A DNA stretch of 64,000 nucleotides from Sphingomonas baiyangensis (GCF_005144715.1 NZ_SWKR01000002.1:1434146-1498145), one strand, 5' to 3'. Positions 30,560-39,535 are shown, counted from the stretch's first letter. A program made the numbers and translations. Notes: a model not told the origin generated them from the letters alone.

Positions 30560-31197
30560 CAGACGAAATCGGCGAGATCGCGCTCAGCACGCACGCCGGC
30601 TTCGAGCGCCCAGGCGATCGCATAGGCGGCGATGGCGAGCAGCAGCGCCGGTCCCGCGATGGTGAGATCGATGCCGATGTACCACGCCGCGCCGCCGGGC
30701 GTGCCGGAATAGAGCAGGATCGAGCGTGCGCTGTCGGTAAGCGGCTGCGCGAGCGACCAGAGCAGCGCCGCGAACGCGCCGCGCCTGAGCCACGGCAATG
30801 CGCGCGCCAGCGCCCCGTCCCCGCCCCCGTCCCCACCGGCGCCGAGGCGACGCAGCGTGCGCCCCACCGCGACGAACAGGAAAACCAGCAGGCCCTCCTC
30901 GAGCAGCGTCAGCGTGGCGAGGCCGAGATGCACCGCGGGTCGGGCGACATGGGCGGCGAGGCGCGTCGCCGCGGCGGGATCGCCGGCGAGCGCCGAACGC
31001 TGGCCTTCGGGCAGCAGCGTCGCGACATCGGCTGCCTGGCGGCACCCGCCCGCATCGCTGCACGCGAGCGTCCAGCCGGGGACCAGCGCCTGCGGCGCCG
31101 CAGCCAGCGCCCACAACGCAGCCACCCGCATGAAGGCAAGCCCGACGCCCCGGCAGACACGTGCCTTGCCCGATGATAGCGAATAGTTCCCGGACAC
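30559..31197 (-). CDS. DUF2975 membrane protein
   Basis: A 212-residue protein with four hydrophobic segments: VAALWALAAAPQALV, GLATLTLLEEGLLVFLFVAV, AFAALLWSLAQPLTD and a C-terminal IAGPALLLAIAAYAIAWALE. The layout and the coupled XRE regulator are those of DUF2975 proteins, whose role is unknown. The start is GTG at 31197; an internal ATG at 31131 before the first helix is also possible. A Gly-rich loop (GAGGDGGGDGA) connects the second and third segments. Confidence 0.78.
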   Translation of the reverse strand: MSGNYSLSSGKARVCRGVGLAFMRVAALWALAAAPQALVPGWTLACSDAGGCRQAADVATLLPEGQRSALAGDPAAATRLAAHVARPAVHLGLATLTLLEEGLLVFLFVAVGRTLRRLGAGGDGGGDGALARALPWLRRGAFAALLWSLAQPLTDSARSILLYSGTPGGAAWYIGIDLTIAGPALLLAIAAYAIAWALEAGVRAERDLADFV

Positions 31198-31281
31198 CTA
31201 TTTCTTTCTGTTTGACGAAAACGTATTGCCATCATACATCATTCGCACTGGCCGCGCGACCGCTGGCTGAGGGGATTTGAC

Positions 31282-31953
31282 ATGCTGGTTCGTAAAGGCG
31301 TTCTTGGCGCGGCGATGGCGTTCGCCTGCTCGACGGCCACGGCGCAGTCGCCAGACGTTGGGGCGGTGGCGGGGCCCGAAATCGCCATCGGCGTCTTCGA
31401 GCATGGCGCCAATTTCCACCCCCTGGGCGGCGAGCTGATATTCGACTTGCCCGAACTGCCCGATGGCGAGATCTATGAAGGCAGCGAGGAGGACGGCACG
31501 GTGGATATTCAGCTGCTGTATCGCTCGCGCCCGCTGCGATTCGCGTTGCGGCCGCGCCTGGTGGCGAAGGCACAGATCAACACCGCCGGCCGCACCAGCT
31601 TTGCCACCGTCGGCGCCGAATGGCGGCAGCATGTGCTGCGCGAGCGGATATACGGCCAGATCGGCATCGGGCTGACGATCCATGACGGCTATCGCTTCAC
31701 CCCCAATCCGTTCGAACCGGGCCTCGCGACCGGCGAGGCGCGGCGGCGCTTCGCCATCTATCAGCGGCGCACGTCGTTCGGATCGCAGCTGCTGTTCAAT
31801 CCCAATGCGTCGATCGGGGTCAGGCTGAACCGGCGCTGGGCAGTGGAGGCGACGTGGGAGCATTACAGCCACGGCGCGCTGTTCTCGAAGCAGAATCCCG
31901 GCATCGACAATGTCGGGCTGCGGCTGGTGCACATGCTGGGCGCGCGCCGATGA
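31282..31953 (+). CDS. PagL-like acyloxyacyl hydrolase (lipid A 3-O-deacylase family)
   Basis: Outer-membrane beta-barrel enzyme that removes a 3-O-linked acyl chain from lipid A in species where it has been studied. The 223-residue product has a signal peptide cleaved after STATA, alternating beta-strand sequence, and the C-terminal signature WEHYSHGALF followed by NPGIDNVG, holding the His-x-Ser of the active site. The start has GAGGGGA upstream. It is coupled by ATGA to a small exported protein. Sphingomonads often carry glycosphingolipids instead of LPS, so the natural substrate in this organism is open. Confidence 0.82.
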   Translation: MLVRKGVLGAAMAFACSTATAQSPDVGAVAGPEIAIGVFEHGANFHPLGGELIFDLPELPDGEIYEGSEEDGTVDIQLLYRSRPLRFALRPRLVAKAQINTAGRTSFATVGAEWRQHVLRERIYGQIGIGLTIHDGYRFTPNPFEPGLATGEARRRFAIYQRRTSFGSQLLFNPNASIGVRLNRRWAVEATWEHYSHGALFSKQNPGIDNVGLRLVHMLGARR

Positions 31954-32285
31954 TCGCGCTGGCGCTATCGCTGCTGGCGATGCAGGCGGCGCCGCCGCCG
32001 GTGGGGGCGCAGGACGACATCGTCGTCACCGCGCGCCGGCTTGCGCGGCTCAAGCGGCTGCGCATGACGACGCGGATCGACCGCAGGACGGGTGCCACGC
32101 GCTGCGTATTCAAGCGCCGGAGCGGCGACGATGCGCTCGATGCCGAGGTCTGCGCCGCGGTGCTCGCCTGCGTGCCGAAGGTCGCCACGATCGAGGAGAT
32201 GCAAGGCTGCATCGCGCCGACGATGAACCGCCTGACCGGCGACGGCGTGGCGTGGCAGGCCGATGCGGCGAAGGGCAGTCGATAG
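31950..32285 (+). CDS. small exported protein of unknown function, 111 residues
   Basis: A short protein with an N-terminal hydrophobic signal (MIALALSLLAMQAAPPPVGA) and the motif DDIVVTARRLARL that sphingomonad secreted proteins often carry. Four cysteines (in RCVFKR, EVCAAVLACVP and QGCIAP) could form two disulfides in the periplasm. Its ATG overlaps the stop of the PagL-like gene, so it is translated from the same mRNA. I cannot name a family. It might be a partner or inhibitor of the deacylase, which is inference from coupling alone. Confidence 0.75.
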   Translation: MIALALSLLAMQAAPPPVGAQDDIVVTARRLARLKRLRMTTRIDRRTGATRCVFKRRSGDDALDAEVCAAVLACVPKVATIEEMQGCIAPTMNRLTGDGVAWQADAAKGSR

Positions 32286-32309
32286 CGGGCGCGCGCATTC
32301 GTGCCGCCC

Positions 32310-32639
32310 TCACCCGCGCAGCGCGCTCCATGCCAGCCACAGCCAGCCGGCGATCAGCAGCGTGCCGCCGATGGGGGTGATGGCGCCGAGCCAGCGCGGA
32401 GCGCCCAGCGCCATCAGGTAGAGCGTGCCGGCGAAAACGAAGCCGCCGCAGATGAACAGCCAGGCGGGCACGCGCGCGCCCATCTGGAGTGCCACGAGCG
32501 CGGCGACGGCGTGGACGAGCTGATAGGTGCCGCCGGTGCGCAGCCATTCGGCGGCCTGCCCCGATGCGCCGTGCGCGCCGAACGCGCCGGCTGCGACGGC
32601 CATCGCGCCCGACAGTGCCGCGAGCATCGCAAGCATCAT
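32310..32639 (-). CDS. DUF423 family membrane protein (YgdD-like)
   Basis: A 109-residue protein with four hydrophobic helices and the DUF423 signature: GAFGAHG near the N-terminus, then LVHAVAALVALQMG, FVFAGTLYLMALGAP and ITPIGGTLLIAGWLWLAW. Function is unknown. Its ATG overlaps the stop of the upstream Kef-type antiporter by four bases, so it is the third gene of an operon. Confidence 0.9.
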   Translation of the reverse strand: MMLAMLAALSGAMAVAAGAFGAHGASGQAAEWLRTGGTYQLVHAVAALVALQMGARVPAWLFICGGFVFAGTLYLMALGAPRWLGAITPIGGTLLIAGWLWLAWSALRG

Positions 32640-34411
32640 GGTGCCTTCTCGCGCTCGGCCTTCTGGCGCGCCTGCGAGAACATCGCGCCGCGCGCGGCAT
32701 AGATGTCGCCCTCGGCCACCTGAAGCCCTAGGCGCTTGGCGTCGAGCCGGCGATATTCGGCTTCGGTATCCTCGATCTCGCCTTCGTCGACGCCGACGTT
32801 GCGCATCGCCAGCCGCGCCATCTCGATCGCCGATTCATAGACCTCGCGCACCGTCGCGGCGACGGACGCGTCCTTGAGCGCCATCAGGCTGCGGCGGTCA
32901 TAGACGCGCAGCAGCACCGCGGCGTGCGGAAAGGCGTGGCGGACGGCATCGAGCGCCTCGGCATCGAGCTGGTCGCCATCGAGGCAGAACAGCACGAGCT
33001 GCGCGTCGGCGGCACCCGCCAGGCGCAGCAGGTCGAGCCGCGTGCCGTCGCCATAATAGACCTTCATACCGAAATCGCCGGCGATCTCGATCGTCTGCGG
33101 ATTGCGATCGATGATCGTGACGCTCAGCCCCTGGCCGATCAGCATCTGCGCCACCGTCTGGCCGAAGCGGCCATAGCCGACGACGATCGCGCTGGCGCCA
33201 TCGTGGCGCGGGCCTTCGAGACCTTCGGGGCTGCGCGCCTCCGGCTCGGCGCGGAAGCGGCTGGTGAGCACCATCAGGAACGGTGTGGTCGCCATCGACA
33301 GCGTGATGATCGCGCCGAAGATGCTCGCCGCCTCGGGCGCGATCAGAAAGGCGTTCTGCGCCTGCGCGAACAGCACGAAGCCGAACTCGCCGCCCTGGCT
33401 GAGCAGCAGGCCGAGTGCCAGCGCCTGCCGCCAGCCCATCTTGAACAGCAGGCCAAGGCCGAAGATGACCGCCGCCTTGGTGGCGATGAGCGCGAGCGCC
33501 ATGCCGATGACGAACACCGGCCGCTCGGCGATGGCGCCGAGATCGAGCATCATGCCGACCGCGAGGAAGAACAGGCCGAGCAGGATCGAGCGGAACGGCT
33601 CGACATCGGCTTCGAGCTCGTGGCGATAGGGACTGTCGGCGAGCATCACGCCGGCGATGAAGGCGCCGAGTGCGGTCGAGAGCCCCAGCGCATCCATGAG
33701 CGCGGCGCTGGCGATGACGGTAAACAGCCCCGCGAACACGAACATCTCGCGCTCGCCGAGCACGCCGATGAGGCGGAACAGCGGGCGCAGCAGGAAGCGC
33801 CCCGCGAGGACCAGCCCAACGATCGCCGCGACCGTGTAGACGCCGAGCAGCCAGCCGGGCGGCCCCGCGGCATCGGCGGGGTTGCGCGACAAAGCGGCGA
33901 TGATGGTGATGAGCGGGACGAGCGAGAGGTCCTGGAGCAGCAGGATCGAGAAGGCGCGCTCGCCGAAGGGCGTGCGCAGCCGGCCTGCCGACTGGAGCAT
34001 CGGCAGCACCTGCGCGGTCGACGAGAGCGCGAGCGGCAGCCCGAGCGCGAGCGCGGCGGCGATCGAGAAGCCCGCCCCGCCCCAGATGACGGCGGTGACG
34101 GCGAGCCCGCACAGCACCACCTGCGCGACGCCGAGGCCGAAGATGTCCTGCCGCAGCCGCCAGAGCCGCGCCGGCGACAATTCGAGCCCGACGAGGAACA
34201 GCAGCAGCGTGATGCCGAGCTCGGCGAACCCGAGCTTCGATTCGGCATCGCCCACCAGCCCCAGCACCTGCGGGCCGACGACGGCACCCGCGACGAGATA
34301 GCCGAGCGTCGCGCCCAGCCCGAAGCGGCGGAACAGGAGGACGAAGACGAGAGCGGCGCCGAACAGCGGGGCATATTCGCGCACCACGCCGATGCCGCCA
34401 TGCGCTTCCAT
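32636..34411 (-). CDS. CPA2 monovalent cation:proton antiporter with RCK domain (Kef type)
   Basis: A 591-residue inner-membrane protein. Twelve or so hydrophobic segments (about 10-390) form the Na/H exchanger fold, with VGLELSPARLWRLR and SSTAQVLPML typical of Kef systems. A cytoplasmic RCK-N domain (about 415-540) has the Rossmann motif VVGYGRFGQTVAQML, so NAD(H) or a nucleotide probably regulates it. The frame extends to 34573, but the ATG at 34411 overlaps the stop of the IscU-like gene and fits the family start. It likely expels potassium for protection from electrophiles or osmotic and pH stress. Confidence 0.92.
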   Translation of the reverse strand: MEAHGGIGVVREYAPLFGAALVFVLLFRRFGLGATLGYLVAGAVVGPQVLGLVGDAESKLGFAELGITLLLFLVGLELSPARLWRLRQDIFGLGVAQVVLCGLAVTAVIWGGAGFSIAAALALGLPLALSSTAQVLPMLQSAGRLRTPFGERAFSILLLQDLSLVPLITIIAALSRNPADAAGPPGWLLGVYTVAAIVGLVLAGRFLLRPLFRLIGVLGEREMFVFAGLFTVIASAALMDALGLSTALGAFIAGVMLADSPYRHELEADVEPFRSILLGLFFLAVGMMLDLGAIAERPVFVIGMALALIATKAAVIFGLGLLFKMGWRQALALGLLLSQGGEFGFVLFAQAQNAFLIAPEAASIFGAIITLSMATTPFLMVLTSRFRAEPEARSPEGLEGPRHDGASAIVVGYGRFGQTVAQMLIGQGLSVTIIDRNPQTIEIAGDFGMKVYYGDGTRLDLLRLAGAADAQLVLFCLDGDQLDAEALDAVRHAFPHAAVLLRVYDRRSLMALKDASVAATVREVYESAIEMARLAMRNVGVDEGEIEDTEAEYRRLDAKRLGLQVAEGDIYAARGAMFSQARQKAEREKAP

Positions 34412-34863
34412 CAGCCGGCGGCCGCGTGGCGTTGCGTCGCCGCAGCAGTGGCGGCTTCGGCCGCCGCCTCGAACGCGAGCAGGATCGACGGGTGGCGCGC
34501 GGTATGCGGCAACGCGGGCACGAACAGATCGAGCCCCGGCCAGTCGGGCGGCGTGTCGCCGCCGGCGAGCCACGCGGCCAGCGCATCGCGCGCGGCGGCA
34601 AGCTCGGCGGGGGTACGGCCTATGGCATATTCGGCGAGCAGTGCGCTCGACGCCTGGCCGAGCGCGCAGGCGCGCACCAGCATGCCGAGCGCGGCGACGC
34701 GGCCATCGCCGTCGGTATCGATATCGATCGTCACGCGGCTGCCGCAGATCGGCGAGCGCTTCTCGACCGAGGCGGCGGGGTCAGCGAGGCGCGCGTACCG
34801 GCCGGTGCTGGCGGCGAGGCGAAGGATCTCGACATTGTAGAGCGGCGTGTTCACGCGCCGCAT
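34411..34863 (-). CDS. IscU/NifU-like iron-sulfur scaffold protein, non-canonical
   Basis: A 150-residue member of the U-type scaffold family. It keeps C40 (SPICGSR) and C66 (VRACALGQASSALL) of the three cluster-ligating cysteines, but where the third cysteine is expected (ARHPSILLAFEA, about S126) there is none. It is therefore unlikely to be a standard scaffold and may have another cluster or metal role. It is the first gene of an operon, coupled by a 1-base shared overlap with the Kef-type antiporter. Main Isc or Suf genes are not nearby. Confidence 0.8.
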   Translation of the reverse strand: MRRVNTPLYNVEILRLAASTGRYARLADPAASVEKRSPICGSRVTIDIDTDGDGRVAALGMLVRACALGQASSALLAEYAIGRTPAELAAARDALAAWLAGGDTPPDWPGLDLFVPALPHTARHPSILLAFEAAAEAATAAATQRHAAAG

Positions 34864-34920
34864 GTAGGCGATCGCGCCGCCCGGCGCGAGGGGTGTCAGC
34901 GCCCTCCGGACGCGGGGGGT

Positions 34921-35466
34921 TCAGCGCGGCGCCGGCGAATCGGATGCGGCGCCGAACACCGGCTCGCCGCGACGGCGCTTGTCGACGAACTCGGCGATGC
35001 TGGCGCTCGTCGCGTTGAGCAGCGGATAGGTGCGCGCCGATCGCATCCAGTCGGGCCGGCGGGTGGGGCCGCCGTTCACGGTATCGAGCACCAGGGTGAG
35101 GAGGATGAAGCCGATGCTGACGAGCAGCACGCCCTTCAGCGTGCCGAAGCCGAAGCCGAGCGCGCGATCGACGGGGCCGAGGATCGAGTTGCGCGTGCGC
35201 TTGCCGATGGCGTTGGCCACGAGCTTGCCGCCCAGCCACACGCCGCCCACCAGCAATGCGAAGGCGAGCACCGCAGCCCCCGAGCCGGTGCCGACGAGAT
35301 CGAGCAGCGCGGCCGTCAGCGGTAGATGGAACATCCGCACCGCGAAGGCGACGGCGATCCACGCCGCGAGCGACAGCGTTTCGGTGACGAAGCCGCGCAT
35401 CGCCCCGAGCACGGCGGCGCCGCCGACGGCGAGGAGCACGACGATATCGAGCGCGGTGAGGTCCAT
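34921..35466 (-). CDS. cvpA: CvpA family membrane protein
   Basis: A 181-residue protein with four membrane helices in the CvpA pattern: LDIVVLLAVGGAAVLGAMRGF, SLAAWIAVAFAVRMFH, VLAFALLVGGVWLGGKLVANA and GTLKGVLLVSIGFILLTLVL. The C-terminal 50 residues are soluble. The family is needed for colicin V production in E. coli; its basic role is unclear but is linked to envelope homeostasis. The frame extends to 35499; the ATG at 35466 begins the conserved part. It precedes the IscU-like gene by 57 bases on the same strand. Confidence 0.88.
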   Translation of the reverse strand: MDLTALDIVVLLAVGGAAVLGAMRGFVTETLSLAAWIAVAFAVRMFHLPLTAALLDLVGTGSGAAVLAFALLVGGVWLGGKLVANAIGKRTRNSILGPVDRALGFGFGTLKGVLLVSIGFILLTLVLDTVNGGPTRRPDWMRSARTYPLLNATSASIAEFVDKRRRGEPVFGAASDSPAPR

Positions 35467-35691
35467 GAACGGGCACTTGCGACGGGCCGGGGGCGGCACC
35501 GCGCCCGGTGGCGGGCACGCTGCGCTATCCGCCAGCGGATGAAAGACGCGGCATGGCTATCCACGCGCCCGCGCAGCGTCAACGGCGGCGATGCGCATAT
35601 CGCATGGCGGCATAACCGGCCCTGATGGCAGGGACTTGCGCCAGGGCTACGGCGACCGCACCTATAGTGCCATCCACGCGGTACAGGGCGC

Positions 35692-37068
35692 GTGCGACCA
35701 CGACACGAACATCGGCCAGCGCGCGCCGAACGGGGGGCATCGGGATTGCAGCACGACCTGACGACACGCGTCGCCGCGCTGCACGCACTCGATATCCTCG
35801 ATACGCCGCGCGAACGCGGCTATGACGACATCGCGATGATCGCCGCGCATGTCTGCGCGGTGCCGATCGCACTCGTCAGCCTGCTCGACCTCGACCGCCA
35901 GTGGTTCAAGGCGCATCACGGCATCGAGGTGCGCGAGACCTCGATCGAGCAATCGGTGTGCCGGCTCGAGATCGAGCATCCGGCGCTGCTCGAGATCGAG
36001 GACCTGACCGCCGATCCGCGCACGTGCGACAATCCACTGGTGACGGGCGAACGCGCGTTCCGCTTCTATGCCGGCGCGCCGCTGATCCTGCGCGACGGCA
36101 ATGTCGTGGGCCGGCTGTGCATGATCGACACCGTGGCGCGCCCCGGCGGGCTCGATGCCGAGCAGCGCCGGCTGCTCGAGGCACTCGCGCGGCAGGTGAG
36201 CGACCATCTCGAACTGCACCGGCTGGCGCGCCAGAGCGAGCGGCGCGCAGCGTTGCAGGCAGCGCTCGCGGGACTCGACGCGCAGTTGCAGGCCGTCGGG
36301 GATTTCGACGCGATGACAAAGAGCGCGATCGCCGTCGCGGCCGCACCGCTGGGGCTGGAAGGCGAGCATGGCGGCTGGGACGCGTTCGCCGCCGTCGCGC
36401 GCCCGCATGCCGAGCGGCGCGACGAGCAATGGTTCGTGCAGAGCGTGGGCGACCGGCTGGCGGCGGCGATCGCGCGGCGGCGTGCCGACGAATTGCAGGC
36501 GATGCTCAACGGCGAGATCGGGCACCGGCTGAAGAACATGCTGTCGATGGTCCAGTCGATCGCGACGCAGACGCTACGCGGCGTGCCCGACCGCGCACCC
36601 GTGATCGAGTTCGAGCGCCGGCTGATGGCGTTGAGCGCGGCGCATGGCGCGCTGTTCGAGCGCGACTGGCAGCCCGCCGGGCTCGATGCGGTGGCGCATG
36701 CGGTGCTGGGGGTATGGGGCTTCGGCGAGCGCATCGCGCTTGGCGGACCGGCGGTGGTGCTGGGCGCGCGTGCGGCGCTCACCTTTTCGCTGGTGCTGCA
36801 CGAGATGATGACCAACGCGGTCAAATATGGTGCGCTTTCGAACGACAATGGTCGCGTAGCGGTGACGTGGCGGGTCGATGACGGGCGGTTGGTGCTGGCG
36901 TGGCGCGAGACGGGCGGACCGTGCGTGCGGCCGCCGGCGCGCCGCGGCTTCGGCTCGCGGCTGATCGGGCTGGGGCTGATCGGCGAAGGCGGCGTTGCGA
37001 TCCGCTATCCGGTGCACGGCGTCGAAGCCGAGTTCGAGACGGCGATCGACCGGCTGACCGAGGCCTGA
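35692..37068 (+). CDS. GAF-domain HWE-family sensor histidine kinase
   Basis: A soluble 458-residue kinase. A GAF domain covers about residues 22-165 (DILDTPRERGYDDIAMIAAH, RFYAGAPLILRDGNVVGRLC). A kinase core follows, with phospho-acceptor H278 in GEIGHRLKNMLSMVQSIA, the N-box VLHEMMTNAVKYGALS and the WRE of LAWRETGG that names the HWE family. The GTG at 35692 is the longest start, but a TTG at 35746 with a G-run upstream would remove 18 residues that look non-coding. Kinases of this type commonly act on PhyR in the general stress response or on single-domain regulators such as the one at 18642. Confidence 0.88.
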   Translation: MRPRHEHRPARAERGASGLQHDLTTRVAALHALDILDTPRERGYDDIAMIAAHVCAVPIALVSLLDLDRQWFKAHHGIEVRETSIEQSVCRLEIEHPALLEIEDLTADPRTCDNPLVTGERAFRFYAGAPLILRDGNVVGRLCMIDTVARPGGLDAEQRRLLEALARQVSDHLELHRLARQSERRAALQAALAGLDAQLQAVGDFDAMTKSAIAVAAAPLGLEGEHGGWDAFAAVARPHAERRDEQWFVQSVGDRLAAAIARRRADELQAMLNGEIGHRLKNMLSMVQSIATQTLRGVPDRAPVIEFERRLMALSAAHGALFERDWQPAGLDAVAHAVLGVWGFGERIALGGPAVVLGARAALTFSLVLHEMMTNAVKYGALSNDNGRVAVTWRVDDGRLVLAWRETGGPCVRPPARRGFGSRLIGLGLIGEGGVAIRYPVHGVEAEFETAIDRLTEA

Positions 37069-37080
37069 GCGCGCGGCTGC

Positions 37081-38454
37081 TCAGCGGCCCAGCAGATGAT
37101 CGACCAGTGCGGCGAGCGTGCGGAAGCCTTGTAGCGCGAGGCCTGCATCGTCGGCATTCTGCGTCGCGGGCAGGATCGCGCGACCGAAGCCGAGCTTGCC
37201 GGCTTCCTTCATGCGCAGCGCCGCGTGCGCGACGGGGCGGACTTCGCCCGACAGCGCGATCTCGCCGAACGCGATGGCGTCGAGCGCCACCGCACGTTCG
37301 CTCAAGGCCGAGACGAGCGCGGCGGCGACCGCGAGATCGGCGGCGGGATCGGTGACGCGGTAGCCGCCGGCGATGTTGAGATAGACCTCGCAGGTCGAGA
37401 AGCTGAGGCCGCAACGCGCCTCGAGCACCGCGAGGATCATCGCGAGGCGTCCCGAATCCCAGCCCACCACCGCGCGGCGCGGCGTGGCGCCGCTGGCGAG
37501 CCGGACGACGAGCGCCTGCACCTCGACAAGCACGGGGCGCGTGCCTTCCAAGGCGGGGAACACCACGGTGCCCGTCACGCCCTCGTCCCGCGCGGTCAGG
37601 AACAGCGACGAGGGATTGGCGATCTCGCTCAGCCCCATCGTCTCCATCGCGAACACGCCGATCTCGTCGGTGCCGCCGAAACGGTTCTTGATCGCGCGCA
37701 GGATGCGATACTGGTGGCTGCGCTCGCCCTCGAAGGCGAGCACGGTGTCGACCATATGCTCCATCACGCGCGGGCCGGCGATGCTGCCGTCCTTGGTGAC
37801 GTGACCGACGAGGACGACGGCGGTGCCGCGCTCCTTGGCGAAGCGGATGAGCTCGCCCGCCGAGGCGCGCACCTGGCTGACGGTACCCGGCGCGCCTTCG
37901 ATGAGGTCCGAATGCATTGTCTGGATCGAATCGATCACCAGCAGATCGGGCGGACTGGTGGTGCCGAAGGTGGTGAGGATGTCGCGCACCGAAGTAGCGG
38001 CGGCGAGCTGGACGGGGGCGTTGCCCAGACCCAGCCGCCGGGCGCGCAGCCGCACCTGATCGGCCGCCTCCTCGCCCGAGACATAGGCGACGTGGCGGCC
38101 CGCCAGCGCCAGCTTTGCGGCGGCCTGCAACAGCAAGGTCGACTTGCCGATGCCCGGATCGCCGCCGATCAGCGTCGCCGAGCCCTCGACGAAGCCGCCG
38201 CCGAGCGCGCGATCGAACTCGGCGATGCCCGTCGCCATGCGCGCGGGCAGCGGGATATCGGCATCGAGCCCGGCGAGCTGGATCGCACGCCCGCCCGATT
38301 GCAGATTGTGGCGCGCCGAAAAGGGCGTGGCAGCGACGGCGCCGGCATCCTCGACCAGCGTGTTCCATTCGCCGCAATCGGCGCACTGGCCTGCCCATTT
38401 CGAGCTGACCGACCCGCAGGTCTGGCAGACATAGCGTTTCTGGAGCTTGGCCAT
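37081..38454 (-). CDS. radA: DNA repair protein RadA
   Basis: RecA-related branch-migration factor. The 457-residue protein has a zinc finger with C10, C13, C24 and C27, Walker A GGDPGIGKST at 97-106, the RadA-specific KNRFG motif at 256-260 and a C-terminal Lon-like domain (GEVRPVAHAALRMKEAGKLGF). The start at 38454 gives the conserved MAKLQKRYVCQTCGS. It ends 12 bases from the convergent HWE kinase. Confidence 0.97.
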   Translation of the reverse strand: MAKLQKRYVCQTCGSVSSKWAGQCADCGEWNTLVEDAGAVAATPFSARHNLQSGGRAIQLAGLDADIPLPARMATGIAEFDRALGGGFVEGSATLIGGDPGIGKSTLLLQAAAKLALAGRHVAYVSGEEAADQVRLRARRLGLGNAPVQLAAATSVRDILTTFGTTSPPDLLVIDSIQTMHSDLIEGAPGTVSQVRASAGELIRFAKERGTAVVLVGHVTKDGSIAGPRVMEHMVDTVLAFEGERSHQYRILRAIKNRFGGTDEIGVFAMETMGLSEIANPSSLFLTARDEGVTGTVVFPALEGTRPVLVEVQALVVRLASGATPRRAVVGWDSGRLAMILAVLEARCGLSFSTCEVYLNIAGGYRVTDPAADLAVAAALVSALSERAVALDAIAFGEIALSGEVRPVAHAALRMKEAGKLGFGRAILPATQNADDAGLALQGFRTLAALVDHLLGR

Positions 38455-38498
38455 GGCACGGCGTTAGCGCCGCCGGAACGAAAAGGGAATATGGCCGG

Positions 38499-39134
38499 TC
38501 AGGCGAAGCGGCGACGGCGCAGATGGCGCCAGCCGATCCAGCCGAGCAGCGCAAAGCCGATCAGATCGAGCGGGCCGAGGCGCGTGCCCATCCAGGGCGT
38601 ATGGTCGAACGCGTTGGGCGCCAGCGTGCCGTAGAGCGCGATGAGCAGGTGCGGCCCCACGAGCACCAGCGCCACGATTTCAGCCAGATGGAGGCGGCGC
38701 GTCGTCCGGTCTGCCGCCGGAACGCGCGGGCGTTGCGCGAGGCCGTCAGCGAAATGGCGTACGATGGTGCGGTAGGCACGCCAGTATATCGCGGCACCCA
38801 GCAGCAGCGGCCAGCAGGTAACGACCAGCACCGGCACGATGGCGAAGGCACCGGCAAACATCCGGTCGATTGGAGCGATGAGATCGAGCCGGGTCAGGAT
38901 GCCGAGCGTGAGGATCGCGAGAGGGATCTGTAGCAGGATCAGCAGCTTCAGCGCTCGTGTGGCGGGCCTGATTTCGCAGGCGAACCAGTCGACGCATCGA
39001 TCCCATTCCTCGCGCGGCATCGGCACACGCCCGCCACCGTCACGCGGGTCGACATGGACGGTGCCGTCGCGCATCGCTTCGCCGCGCTGGCGAAACCGCA
39101 AGCGCGCCATTCGATGCAGTGCGAACATGTCCAT
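38499..39134 (-). CDS. hypothetical membrane protein, about 211 residues
   Basis: I do not recognise the family. The first 60 residues are soluble and charged (MDMFALHRMARLRFRQRGEA, then PREEWDRCVDWFACEIRPA). Four hydrophobic segments follow: ALKLLILLQIPLAILTLGIL, FAIVPVLVVTCWPLLLGAAIY, LAEIVALVLVGPHLLIALYG and PLDLIGFALLGWIGW. The tail ends in a run of arginines. The ATG at 39134 has GGGAG about 7 bases upstream; the frame reaches 39161. It sits upstream of radA on the same strand with a 44-base gap. Confidence 0.7.
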   Translation of the reverse strand: MDMFALHRMARLRFRQRGEAMRDGTVHVDPRDGGGRVPMPREEWDRCVDWFACEIRPATRALKLLILLQIPLAILTLGILTRLDLIAPIDRMFAGAFAIVPVLVVTCWPLLLGAAIYWRAYRTIVRHFADGLAQRPRVPAADRTTRRLHLAEIVALVLVGPHLLIALYGTLAPNAFDHTPWMGTRLGPLDLIGFALLGWIGWRHLRRRRFA

Positions 39135-39194
39135 ACGCGCGCTCCCGCTTAAGGGAGGCACGCTATAGCCGCGGCGGTTATCGAAACGTTGCCG

Positions 39195-39413
39195 TCAGAC
39201 CGAGCTCAGTTCGCTGCCGCGCTTGAGCACCTGGTCGCCGTCTTCCTGTTCGATCAGATAGGCGGGATTGTCCTCGGTGCCGTTCTTCACGATCTTGCTG
39301 CCCTTGATCGTGCGCTGGACACGCCGGACGAACTTCTCTTCGATCTTGCCCTTGGCGGAGCCGTTGCCCCACTCCCATTTTACTTGCTGACCCGTGCGGA
39401 ACTTGTTCGACAT
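39195..39413 (-). CDS. DUF2945 (HVA1-type TUDOR domain) small protein
   Basis: A 72-residue protein beginning MSNKFRTGQQVKWEWGNGSA and continuing GKIEEKFVRRVQRTIKGSKI, then NPAYLIEQEDGDQVLKRGSEL. This is the DUF2945 pattern, a small SH3/Tudor-like barrel also called hypervirulence-associated TUDOR domain. The bacterial function is unknown. The ATG at 39413 has GAGG upstream. It is a monocistronic gene with about 60 bases to the next coding region on either side. Confidence 0.85.
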   Translation of the reverse strand: MSNKFRTGQQVKWEWGNGSAKGKIEEKFVRRVQRTIKGSKIVKNGTEDNPAYLIEQEDGDQVLKRGSELSSV

Positions 39414-39535
39414 GTAATGCAACCTCACCCTGTTTTATTCCGTTGCTAACCGAAACGGGCGGCTGGGGTTCCTACAGTCAAAGGGCGGTATCGTACCGAT
39501 GGACGGCGCGGCACGCGCAGGCTAAGCGCCGCGCG

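Noticed and set aside
32924..34840. 638-codon open frame on + opposite the Kef-type antiporter
   Set aside because: The product is a Glu/Arg/Gln-rich low-complexity sequence with no domain; the antiporter on - is clear.
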